Assembly: GCF_000341285.1 (NCBI RefSeq)
Contig: NW_005178447.1
Location: 54,848 to 118,847, forward strand
DNA length: 64,000 nt
Direction: 5' to 3'
From: Galdieria sulphuraria
Taxonomy: Eukaryota > Rhodophyta > Bangiophyceae > Galdieriales > Galdieriaceae
In this document: positions 23,061-33,116 of the stretch, in pieces
Position numbering within the stretch: the first letter of the stretch is position 1
How the letters are laid out: the number at the start of each line of letters is the position of its first letter
The notes under the pieces: generated by a model
Told to the model about the DNA's origin: nothing
The model's input: only the letters and a program-made list of their open reading frames with translations
Databases searched by the model: none
Position numbers and translations under genes: made by a program

Positions 23061-23870
23061 ATGTGGAGTGGGATTTGGAAGACTTTGGAGTCGATTCCTC
23101 TAGTCAATAATAGTAAAGTAGTTTCAAGTATTCTTACTCCTTGGAAAAGATGGTTTCATTATTCAACTCAGTTGGGTAGAGCAGCAGAACCTTCTTCTAC
23201 AGAAAATAAACCTCCCAAACCTGACCATTTGGTGTCCGTGTTCATCAACGGAGAAGAACATTGGGTACCTAAAGGTTCCACTATTATTCAAGCTTGTGAG
23301 TTTTCAGGAGTAGAGATACCTCGATTCTGTTATCACGAACGTCTTTCTATTGCTGGTAATTGTCGCATGTGTTTGGTGGAGATTGAAAAGTCTCCCAAAT
23401 TGGCTGCTTCTTGTGCTATGCCCGTAATGGAAGGAATGCGTGTTTTGACCCACTCTCCTCGAGTTCGAAAAGCAAGAGAAGGAGTATTGGAGTTTTTATT
23501 ACTGAATCACCCTTTGGATTGTCCTATATGTGATCAAGGTGGAGAATGTGACTTGCAAGACCAAGCAATGGTATTTGGTTCGGATAGAGGAAGATTTTTT
23601 GAATATAAGAGAGCTGTGGAAGATAAATATTGTGGTCCTTTGATCAAAACTATTATGACCAGATGTATTCATTGTACTCGATGTGTAAGGTTTGCAACTG
23701 AAGTGGCTGGAGTACCTGATTTGGGAACGACAGGACGTGGAAGAGATACAGAAATAAATACTTATATTGAAAAAGTATTTCGTTCAGAGTTATCAGGAAA
23801 TGTGATTGACTTGTGTCCTGTGGGTGCTTTGACTTGTAAAGAATATTCTTTTGGTTCATATAATAAATAA
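23061..23870 (+). CDS. NDUFS1: Complex I 75-kDa subunit, N-terminal Fe-S half only
   Basis: 269 residues, single exon. Residues 1 to about 50 form a mitochondrial presequence rich in Arg, Ser and Trp. The 2Fe-2S ligands are in [15 protein letters not shown] and a later Cys in AASC. The His/Cys set [14 protein letters not shown] carries the next cluster, and [10 protein letters not shown] with DLCPVGALT carries the last. The frame stops soon after, at the point where other NDUFS1/Nad11 proteins (about 700 residues) continue into the molybdopterin-like domain. No splice donor is evident before the stop and the next gene starts 19 bases on, on the other strand. So this gene encodes only the electron-transfer half. 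Known: some stramenopile mitochondrial nad11 genes are similarly split. The C-terminal half may be a separate gene elsewhere or lost. Confidence 0.92.
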   Translation: MWSGIWKTLESIPLVNNSKVVSSILTPWKRWFHYSTQLGRAAEPSSTENKPPKPDHLVSVFINGEEHWVPKGSTIIQACEFSGVEIPRFCYHERLSIAGNCRMCLVEIEKSPKLAASCAMPVMEGMRVLTHSPRVRKAREGVLEFLLLNHPLDCPICDQGGECDLQDQAMVFGSDRGRFFEYKRAVEDKYCGPLIKTIMTRCIHCTRCVRFATEVAGVPDLGTTGRGRDTEINTYIEKVFRSELSGNVIDLCPVGALTCKEYSFGSYNK

Positions 23871-23889
23871 TCAAAAAAGAACAAGTTGT

Positions 23890-26071
23890 TTATCCAACAC
23901 GTAAAATACCTGCAGCAATGAGTTTCTGAATTTTGGCTGCCATTCCCTTCATATAATAATAATAATAATAATAACAATTCAGTATTCTTCAATGGAAATG
24001 AGTCTTCTACTTACGGGACTCGACATGGCTTTCTGTATACAACTCGGGTCTGATTGAGCTTCTTGTAATACCTAAAATAGATATGAGCCATATAATATTC
24101 TTTCATTACTTACAAATACTTACATTTTGTAAAACAGGATCCATCAATATCTTTTGAATGTCGGGATCTGCCATAGCATGTTTGATTTGTTCTTCATCAG
24201 GTTTCTCTGAACGTTGTTGTTCTGCAATAGCACTTAGCGTTTTCTGTAACCCTTCTTTCAATTCTGTATTATTAGGATCCACTTGTAATCCTTTTTGATA
24301 GGCATCCAAACTCTTATGATATTCTTTCATATAGAAATGAATGGCACCCTTCCTAGCATAAGCTCTCACAAACTGGGGATCCAATTGCAAACATTTTTCA
24401 CAATCTGCTAAAGCACTAGGAAACTGTCCCAATTTGGTATAAGTAGCTGCTCTATTGCTATAAGGAATGGGATCCTTTGGATTACGTTTGATGGCTTCCG
24501 TATACTTCTGTAAGGCTTCTGGAAATTGGCCTTGTTTGTACAAACTATTTCCTTCTTCTTTAGCCACTTTGGATAACTCAGGATCCATATAAGCCTCTTC
24601 TTCCCATTTCTTCTTTTGTTTCTTCAATTCATTGCATTTGGATTGAATCTTATCGTCGTGATATTCCAAAAGAGACTTTTCATAACACTCTATAGCTTTA
24701 TCGTAATCTTGTTTCTTTGCATAGGCATTTCCTAAGAAATGGTAATTCTATTATCCTAAACACACAAGTGAAGTATTACTTACCCATTCTAGAATAGGCT
24801 CTCGCTATTATCTTATAATCGGTACGTAAATTGTATTCTATATTCCAATCAATTGCTTTTTGACAGTCTTCCATACATCTCTCACATTCACCCATTTCCA
24901 AATAAGCAGCAGCCCTAAAACAAAAATAAATAAATTTATATATATATTATTCATAATACATCCAATTCAAGTTACTTTACCTATTAGTAAGGAGAGATAT
25001 GTTCCAAGGATCCAATTCTATTGCTTTGTTATAATGTTCGATAGCAACTTGGAATTGCTTCTTCTTATAATATTCATTGCCTAATTCCTTTTCTTTCAAT
25101 GCTTGTTGCTTTTGGAGACTTTCTTCTGATGGATTGTTATACTCTTGTTGAGACATTTCCTTATCGCAACTATTATTTTCATTCATCTTTGCATCTTCAT
25201 CGTTATTATTATTATTATCATCATTATTTTGGGAAGCACTAGAACTGGATTCTTGTTGGAATGGACTATTATCAAACCTCATTCCAGTTAACACACTCAA
25301 TACTTCCATGACACGAGGATCTTGTAAATATTTTCCTAAATACAATAATAGGTTTAGAATATCCTTTTCTCTCTCATAATCTTTCTTACCTATAGCTGAT
25401 GGATTTTGTTGCATTTCTTTTAGGATTTGCATAAAGGAGGGATCCTGTAATAACTTTCTAGTATTGGGATTCATTGCCAATTGAGCCAAAGTCTCAGGTC
25501 CAAATAAACCACTCTTAGAGTTTTGGTTGGAAGAACAGTTTATAGTTTGTTGTTTGGCTTCCCTTAGTGCTTCGTTATGGGGTTCTATCTGCAAGCCTTG
25601 TTCATAAGCTGCTATGGCTTCTTCATATTGTCCTAAACCATATAAAGCAGCACCTTTACGAGAATATCCCTAAACACTCTCAAGTTAACTATACAAAATA
25701 ATACTATCTATATACAATTCTTGAGTACCTTTGCCCAATCTGGTTTCCTTTGAATACAACTATTGGCATCTTCTAAAGCTTCACGATATTTCCCAAGACT
25801 AGCATAAGCTGCTGACCGATTGGAATAGAGCACATGATTATCTGGATCATATTGAATCGCTTCCTATAATAAAAAAAAGAGACTCGTTGTTTAGTCCATT
25901 CTGGAATACTTTCCCTATGGATTCCTTACTGAAAAGGCTTCCACTGCTTTTTCAAATTCTTTTGCAGAAAAAGCTGCATTACCTCTATTTTTAGCTTCAA
26001 TAGCCTAATTTTCTTTTACAATGGCTTTCCAAGTTCAAAAGGAAACATCATACCTTTGTATCTTGTGCCAT
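23890..26071 (-). CDS. STI1: Hsp70-Hsp90 organising co-chaperone STI1/HOP
   Basis: Nine exons: 26054-26071, 25930-26004, 25729-25863, 25390-25669, 24981-25335, 24784-24914, 24124-24731, 24015-24071 and 23890-23946, all in phase, 571 residues. TPR repeats lie at the N-terminus ([17 protein letters not shown]), in the middle ([19 protein letters not shown]) and after it ([19 protein letters not shown]), each followed by the usual YSNRAA wording. Two DP regions ([20 protein letters not shown] and the C-terminus) match HOP. It holds Hsp70 and Hsp90 together during client transfer in the cytosol. Intron 4 is 54 bases long with no stop, so its retention would keep the frame. An acidic, Asn-rich insert lies before the second TPR block. 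Confidence 0.95.
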
Positions 26072-26186
26072 ATTCTTTACACAATGACCAACAACACCAA
26101 TCCTCCCCCAGAATCAAGTTGCTACTAGAAACTTCTTTATATATCATAACAACAACATATTTTATTCAACTCTACAACTATTCCAA

Positions 26187-26759
26187 TCAAGCTACTTTCA
26201 CATTCGAATTATTACGTTTCTTTTCCAAGTCCTTGATAGCTGCTTTAATGGCATCTTCAGCCAACATACTACAGTGCAGTTTCACAGGTGGTAACTTCAA
26301 CTCTTCTGCAATCTCCCTATTCCTAATTTGACCAGCTTCATCCAACGTCTTTCCTTTTATCAATTCCGTGGCATAAGAAGATGACGCTATGGCAGAACCA
26401 CAACCGAAAGTTTTGAACCGACTTTCCACAATCTTTCCCGTTTCATCCACTCTTATTTGTAACTTCATAACATCTCCACAAGCTGGTGCACCAACCAACC
26501 CTGTTCCAACATATTTATCATTCTTATCTAAGGAACCTACATTTCTATCCAACAACACCCTTTCAACCCTTCCTTCCTTTCTCTCTCTTTCTCTCTCTTA
26601 CCTTGGGTTTTCATAGTGGTCAACTACCTTTTCATGATATTGTCTCTTTACAATGGACTGAGTTTCTATGGTTTTAGGAATACGACTCAACTGAAAAGCT
26701 ATTCGAGATAATAAGGAATAAGACGACATTCTTTCACAATTCAACAATTCTCTTTTCAT
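26187..26759 (-). CDS. ISCU: Mitochondrial iron-sulfur cluster scaffold ISCU
   Basis: Two exons: 26602-26759 and 26187-26544, 171 residues from ATG 26759 or 161 from ATG 26729. A basic mitochondrial presequence is followed by YHEKVVDHYENPRNVGS, the standard mature start. The three cluster ligands are present in GAPACGDV, FGCGSAIA and the LPPVKLHCSML motif, the last of which also binds the J-protein/Hsp70 pair. ISCU builds 2Fe-2S clusters in the matrix with NFS1 and frataxin. The shorter start is equally plausible because the gene shares a very short divergent promoter with the QPRT gene. Confidence 0.96.
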
Positions 26760-26782
26760 TCGTTGATTTCCTTCCTTTTGGA
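26760..26782. promoter_or_regulatory. Very short bidirectional start region, ISCU / QPRT
   Basis: If ISCU starts at 26759 only 23 bases separate the two ATGs (53 if it starts at 26729). The core promoters must then overlap the opposite gene's leader or coding region. No distinct motif is recognised. Confidence 0.45.
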
Positions 26783-27904
26783 ATGACTCGACTAGACCAT
26801 CATTCTCAGCATTCCTCCTCCTCTTCACATCTTATGATTATTCCTCAACACAAGATACAAAGTATGGTATTGAGTTGGTTGGAAGAAGATATTCCTAGTT
26901 TTGACTGGGGTGCTCAAGCTGTTGGAGACAGAATCACATCCGCTACACTTTATATCAAGTCCAAAGTAAGTACACCAAAAAGACTTTATTGAAAATAGAC
27001 CTATTTCCTTCTTTAGGGTTTATTAGCAGGTAAGCCATTCTTTGATGCCATCTTCCAACAGTTGGATTGTACTGTGCACTGGTATGATGGAGAAGAAGAG
27101 TCTGCAATAGATGATGGACAGTGGTTTGATCCCCAGTCTCAAGTGGATGGACGCAATATGTTAGCTATAGCAAGAATACAAGGCCCAGCTTGTCAAATAT
27201 TACGTGGAGAACGAACAGCTTTGAATGTATTGGCACGTTGTAGTGGTATAGCTACGAGAGCTTTTCAATTGACAACTTTGGCTCAACAACATAATTGGCA
27301 AGGTTGTATATCAGGAACTAGAAAAACAACTCCCGCAAGTATTTCTCTTTTGATCCATCAATAGATATATTTATATTCATTGGGGTAAAATTGTATTAGG
27401 GTTTTCGGTTGGTAGAGAAATATGCCATGTTAGTAGGTGGAGTGGATACTCATCGAATGGATTTATCTTCGATGGTTATGTTGAAAGATAATCACATTTG
27501 GAGTTGTGGAAGTATTGCACAAGCTATTCAACAAGTACAACGTGTAGCAGGATTTTCACTCAAAGTGGAAGTAGAATGTCAAAGTTTTTCCGATGCCTGT
27601 CAAGTATGTTTTTGCAATATCTTTCTGAATGGATTATGAATAATAATAATAATAATAGGCAGCTGAAAAAGGTGCCGATATAGTTATGTTGGATAATATG
27701 AATCCCATACAAGCTAAACAAGTTGCCAATGCTTTGAGACAACTCTATCCATCTGTATTGATTGAATGTAGTGGTGGTATTCGAGAAGATAATGTTGCAG
27801 ATTATTTTTCATCAGATATAGATATTCTTAGTCTCAGTTTATCTCAACACTGTGAAGTTATCGACTTTTCTTTAAAAGTGGAAAATAAGCACAATTCCAT
27901 CTGA
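26783..27904 (+). CDS. QPRT: Quinolinate phosphoribosyltransferase (NAD biosynthesis)
   Basis: Four exons: 26783-26965, 27017-27334, 27400-27603 and 27659-27904, 316 residues. Makes nicotinate mononucleotide from quinolinate and PRPP. Family motifs include [28 protein letters not shown] (joined across intron 2), [22 protein letters not shown] and IVMLDNM, and the glycine-rich ECSGGI near the C-terminus. Intron 2 must use a GC donor (CCC followed by GCAAGT) because the conserved TTPG join needs it. No targeting peptide is evident, although the first 20 residues are Ser- and His-rich. Confidence 0.95.
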
Positions 27905-27933
27905 AATCTCATTTCCATAAAAAACAGAGAAGA

Positions 27934-29241
27934 ATGAACAAGTTGACCATTTCGTCCGTTGACTTTACAGGAAAAAGAGTGGTTTGTAGAGTGGACTTTA
28001 ATGTTCCGTTGGATAAACAAGTAAGTTATCGATAAAATAGTAGATTTTGAATAACTATTTGTAAATAGACAGGCGCTATAACCAATGGCCAACGTGTGGA
28101 TGCAACGCTTCCCACTATAAAATATATTCTAGAAAAGGGAGCTAAAAGTATCGTTCTTCTTTCACATTTGGGTAGACCAGATGGCAAAGTGGATAAGAAA
28201 TATTCCTTGAAACCAGTTGCTGAATATTTACAACACAAATTGGGGAAACCAGTTACTTTTTTGGAAGACTGTGTTGGACCTCAAGTGGAACAAGCTTGTA
28301 AAGATCCTTCTCCAGGTTCCATATTTTTATGTGAAAATTTACGTTTTCATATAGAAGAGGAAGGAAAAGGAGTGGACGAAAAAGGAAATAAAGTAAAGGC
28401 GACACCTGAACAAATCCAATCATTCCGTGCCAGTCTTACCAAGTTGGGTGATATTTATGTAAACGATGCTTTTGGAACAGCACATCGTGCACACTCCAGT
28501 ATGGTGGGTATTCAGTTGGATATTCGAGCAGCAGGCTTTTTGATGCAAAAGGAATTGGAATATTTTCATAAAGCGTTGGAAAATCCAAAGAGACCTTATT
28601 TAGCTATCTTGGGAGGAGCCAAAGTATCAGATAAGATTCAACTCATTCAAAACTTGTTACATAAAGTGGATGAAATGATTATCGGAGGTGGTATGTGTTA
28701 TACTTTTCTAAAAGTATTGCATTCCATGAACATCGGAGACTCCATCTATGATGAGCCAGGATCCCATTTGGTCGATTCTATTATGAAAGAAGCCAAAGAT
28801 AGAAATGTCAAGATACATTTTCCAGTAGACTTTGTTGTAGCTGATCGTTTTGCTCCCGATGCACATACTGAGATTCGTACAAGAGAACAAGGCATTCCAG
28901 AGCATATGCAAGGATTGGATTGTGGACCACAAAGTAGAACTCAATTTTCACAAGTAGTCCAAAGTTGTAAGACTATAGTATGGAATGGACCTTTAGGCGT
29001 GTTTGAAATGGATATATTTGCACAAGGCACTCGTGAAGTGATGGAAGCTGTTGCTCATGCTACCAGTAGTTTGGGAGCTACAAGTATTATTGGAGGTGGG
29101 GATACTGCAACTGCTGCTGCCAAGTTTGGATGGGAAGAAAAGATGAGTCATGTGAGTACTGGAGGAGGTGCAAGTTTGGAACTTTTGGAAGGAAAAGTAT
29201 TGCCTGGAGTGGAATTTCTAAGCCGAGTGGAATCGAATTAG
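27934..29241 (+). CDS. PGK: Phosphoglycerate kinase, probably cytosolic
   Basis: Two exons: 27934-28020 and 28069-29241, 419 residues, the usual full length. It converts 1,3-bisphosphoglycerate and ADP to 3-phosphoglycerate and ATP. Motifs: [50 protein letters not shown] and [13 protein letters not shown]. There is no transit peptide before the first domain, which suggests the cytosolic isoform. The start is 29 bases after the QPRT stop on the same strand, so its promoter must be very short or overlap the upstream gene. Confidence 0.97.
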
Positions 29242-29251
29242 TGTTTGTGTC

Positions 29252-31564
29252 ATGTCTTTTGTATTGGGTGAGAATAAAGAAGTGATCACCATTTCTTCTA
29301 AAGGTTATGGAGTTACAACTCGTTCTTATATGGAAGGTCAACACTCTCGACACTCTTCTTGGTTATTGATTTTGCAGGTAATAAAAAGTTGACTTGAGAC
29401 CAACTTTACACAAAGCAGATTGCTCTAGGGACACTTGTACTTTACACAAACTCAAGGCTCAGTGGAACAACGTTTGAAGAATTACACAACAGCTGTATAT
29501 GAAGCTTTACAATGGGCACAAGTAGAAGGAGATGAAATAATGATCGAGTCACTTTCCTATGCTTGGCAAGTTTGGAAACTGTTGGAGACCGTGTTGTGTG
29601 TTTCTGGTATGTTGTGAACTTTTGGTTGTTTTTCTTATATATAAAATATTTATATATATATAAATATAAATATAGAAACGGACAAGGGACTTCTCAAAAG
29701 ACTACAAAGTTGGTTGTGGATAACTCAAAATGACTTGTTACAAAGTGTAGAAAATTGTCAGTTGGCAATAGAAGAAAACGGTAAATGTGATGCTAACAAC
29801 ATACGAATTCTTAAACTTTGTTATAGATGAAGAAACTTTATGGAAAATGGTATATCGATTGGCAGCTATCGGTGATTACACCAGAGCAATCGATTTGATC
29901 TATCAATGGCAAGGATATGACGAACATAAAGTAGCTCGTTTATTTTTAAATGACTCGACGATGGACCTTATGGAAATATCTCCGTTATTGATTGCAGCTG
30001 CAGCATTATTTGAAGCTCCCGATTGGGATGATTCAAGACAAGAAGATTGGAAACAATGGCAAGGCAAAATACATCATCTCATGAAAATGAGACCCATTCA
30101 AGACTCATTATATACATTATTAGAGGCAAGTGTTGTTTCTATTATGTTATTATTGGATGATGAATGGAATATTAGATATTGATTGGAAAAGATATCCAAG
30201 TTGTAGCAAATGTGGTAGTGAATTGGCATGAAATGTTATTAGCAGTTGTTATTTATGTGTTTTCACCTTTTGAAGAATATGGCAAGTTGTTTCTATATCT
30301 AATCATTTTATTCTATGCTCACTTTCTTTTGTTATGCATATATATATATATATATATATATATAGCATGGGAAAGAATTATTCCTATCGTCAACCAATAT
30401 TATACATTACCAACCCAATTGCATTCGTTGATTGCCATATTAAAAGGCAATTATACCGAATTGATTGCAGATGTTGTACATTTGAAAAGTTTTTGGCACG
30501 CCGCTCATCTTTCAGGTAAGAATAGAAGAAAGTAGAAAAAGAATGGCTGAGAGATAATGTACTATGATTAGATTTATTAAGTCAATGGAAAGACCCTGAA
30601 ATTGTTGTATATGATAAGGAAGATATTCGAAAGTATTATATATTGGAATATGTTGGTAGTTTGCCTATTCATCACGTTGGTATATTATCTATCATAAGAG
30701 ATTATTGTCGAGCGTGGTAAGTTATTTCTTTTTACAAAGTGCATGAAACGTTGATATGTTTTGTGTAGTGGACTAGAAGGTTGGAGTTGGTTTGAACAAA
30801 GAGTGGTGTATTCATTGCCTTTGGATAGTTGTGATTGGGATACGTTGGAAGATGGCTTATTGGATGATTATCCCAACGATGGTCAGCAGTTTCAGATTGC
30901 TCGCTTACAGAGTTTAGTGGACCATATACGAATGGTGAGAAATAGTCTCCAAATGAACATTTCAAAAAATGCTGATTGAAGTGTAGAACAGGCAAAGTCG
31001 CTATTTCGATTCCTTGTATGGCTATTGTCGACTCGGTAGAATAGATAAGATTCAACAATATTTAGATAATCCAATAGATATGGAAAAAGCCATGGAAGAA
31101 CAGAGTAGGAACCAAGTGGTCCATATTTTGCAATCGATATTTTATTTGATGAAAGCTTCCAATGCTTCCTTGTTGGATACCGAGTTTTCTTATTTCATCC
31201 AATGGCTACAATTGGCACAATGTGTGCAACACAATGATATACAACATGCTATAGAGTACTTTGTAAGTTGACCTATTCCTGTCTTGGTAATCCTATGAAG
31301 TTATTGAGTTAGGCTTCTATGATTGCATGTTGTGCAATGGGCACCAAACATATTCGCATGGTTGCATACGGTTGGCAAATGATTCAATGGATTTTCAACA
31401 AAGACAGTCGTGTTGAAATATCTTGGAATCATTGGATGGATATCTTTGCTGGTTTGCAAAATATGAAAACATCGCTTGGTTATCAGAATATTTCAGCAAA
31501 GGAAGAAGAATGTTGGACATCTATAGAAAAGCAACTACTCCAATGGTTTACCATGAGTCAATAA
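29252..31564 (+). CDS. NUP85: Nucleoporin NUP85-like, Y-complex scaffold
   Basis: Ten exons, all in phase, 600 residues: 29252-29377, 29429-29606, 29676-29780, 29827-30125, 30176-30281, 30366-30515, 30572-30716, 30769-30934, 30987-31262 and 31313-31564. The protein is all-helical. The stretch with LWKMVYRLAAIGDYTRAIDL and the later SFWHAAHLSDLLSQW and ILEYVGSLPIHHVGILSI match the pattern of NUP85 (WWFVAHLTDLL and LLEYASGLF in animals). It is a structural arm of the Nup107-160 complex. Introns 4 and 5 need GC donors (GCAAGT) to stay in frame, and intron 5 has a long TA repeat in place of a pyrimidine tract. The ATG is 10 bases after the PGK stop. Its 3' end overlaps the next gene by 30 bases. 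Confidence 0.8.
30339..30364. repeat. (TA)n microsatellite in NUP85 intron 5
   Basis: About 26 bases of alternating TA run directly into the acceptor AG at 30364-30365 of NUP85 intron 5. It replaces the usual pyrimidine-rich stretch. Confidence 0.9.
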
Positions 31565-32833
31565 GGCAAGACACTTGTCCGTTAAATAACTGGAAGTAGT
31601 TACCAAACAACGACGTAAAATATGTCGATATTCAAGACAAATCGACAAATGTTGTTGACAAAGATCGTAGAGTAATTTGATCCATTTAGGAGAAAGTTCG
31701 ACAAAAGGTGCGTTAGCTTCCAATCTTCCAATGAGAATGAAAATGATGTTGGAGTCGTTCACTTGAAAAAGCCATTGTTCTAATAAAACCAAAATGGACT
31801 CATTCCAAGGTTGGATATTTTTTGTCAACCAATGTTTCATGGTATCTTGGATAAGATAGGAAGAAAAAGCATTTTGTGTCACTTTTGCTATGACTTCCAC
31901 TTGAGGAGCTTCCAATGCATTATGCTTGCATAACAAGGGCAATACGAAATGTTGTTGAATCAATAGTGGCCATTTCTTGGCCCATTCAATGAACATTAAT
32001 AATACTTGTCGCGATGAACCCATTCTCAAGCGAACAACAAAAGGAACAAATAAATATGAAATAACCGCAACGAGATGAGCAGTAGAATAGGTGTTCTCGC
32101 TTTCTCTCCATTCCACATAGGAATGAAATATTTCATTGCCAATGACACATATCCATGCTCCATCGTCACTACAATTCATGCTGCCTCTATCTATCATAGG
32201 ATGATCAAACCAGTCCTTCCAATAAGTTATCAGTTGGTCCAGAGAAGTAGTTTTCAATACTTGTATAATCTTTTCTGAAAAATCCGAAGAAAGAGAAGCG
32301 CTTTTCATAGACTTTACAATAAAATACCAAGGATGTTCCTTTCTTTTGCGCTTGTTGGTCGATAACTTGACGACGCAAGTTGTCTCGGATATATCATTTT
32401 CATGTGAGTTGTCGTTGGTTGGTTTCCATGAATTTGAGTCCAACGAACTAGACTCCATGTGTAGACTCCAAGAATCTTGGATAATAGATTGCCCCAATCG
32501 ATGCTCAAAATAACCTCTTTGTTCCCACATACTGCGTTCCCATATCCAACGTACCAATTCTTGAACACTGGAGTCGCGAGGCTGAATCAACTGTAAGAAA
32601 CGTAATCGTGTTTGAGGAGAAATATGTTCGTATTGTAGAAGCAGAGAATTCAAAATTTGGCACTGAGTCGAGTCAGATAATAGGTCAAAACAACTTCTTA
32701 TTCGTTGGTTAACAGCGTAAGGTATGTCCACATAGGTAGGTTTCAACAACGACTCTAGAACACTGTTGCCAACTCGCCAAGCCTTTGAGCCATATTTTCG
32801 CAGCTGTTTAGTTGTATGTTGCTGTACAAACAT
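31535..32833 (-). CDS. Helical protein resembling Fanconi anaemia group E
   Basis: 432 residues, single exon, ATG at 32833. No membrane segment or enzyme motif is present. The C-terminal half is a run of amphipathic helices; the spacing in SPKWIKLLYDLCQQHLSICL and LVTTSSYLTDKCLALLTH recalls the FANCE C-terminal repeat domain, where a Ser-Lys-Phe helix and a Thr-Leu-Lys helix close the fold. A basic stretch, NKRKRKEH, in the middle could be a nuclear signal. FANCE links the Fanconi core complex to FANCD2 in crosslink repair. The match is by pattern, so the name is tentative. The coding end overlaps the NUP85 coding end by 30 bases, tail to tail. A palindromic E2F-type site lies 100 bases upstream of the start. 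Confidence 0.45.
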   Translation of the reverse strand: MFVQQHTTKQLRKYGSKAWRVGNSVLESLLKPTYVDIPYAVNQRIRSCFDLLSDSTQCQILNSLLLQYEHISPQTRLRFLQLIQPRDSSVQELVRWIWERSMWEQRGYFEHRLGQSIIQDSWSLHMESSSLDSNSWKPTNDNSHENDISETTCVVKLSTNKRKRKEHPWYFIVKSMKSASLSSDFSEKIIQVLKTTSLDQLITYWKDWFDHPMIDRGSMNCSDDGAWICVIGNEIFHSYVEWRESENTYSTAHLVAVISYLFVPFVVRLRMGSSRQVLLMFIEWAKKWPLLIQQHFVLPLLCKHNALEAPQVEVIAKVTQNAFSSYLIQDTMKHWLTKNIQPWNESILVLLEQWLFQVNDSNIIFILIGRLEANAPFVELSPKWIKLLYDLCQQHLSICLEYRHILRRCLVTTSSYLTDKCLALLTHGKPLE

Positions 32834-32932
32834 CTAATGCAAAATACTTGTGGTAGAATGAAATCACCAACCACATTCTTTTCATAGGAATGGCGCTTTT
32901 CGATCCATTTTTCTTTTTATCTGAAGAAAGAA

Positions 32933-32944
32933 TTTGGCGCCAAA
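32933..32944. promoter_or_regulatory. Palindromic E2F-type site TTTGGCGCCAAA
   Basis: A perfect 12-base palindrome holding two overlapping copies of the E2F/DP consensus TTTSSCGC. It is 100 bases upstream of the FANCE-like ATG (32833) and also close to the end of the transporter gene at 33117. It fits S-phase control of a DNA-repair gene, which is inference. Confidence 0.5.
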
Positions 32945-33116
32945 TTTGGGGGAGACGCCTATTTTTTTTTAAACCCATTTGCCCATTTGGGGGTTTATTG
33001 ACAACATGCATTAGTTGTAATATACAAATGATTGTCTACATCCAAAGATAGTACCAGCTTATCATGTGATATTCTTCAATGTACCAAAAAAGGCCAAAGA
33101 ATAGTCGCCCATGTTG

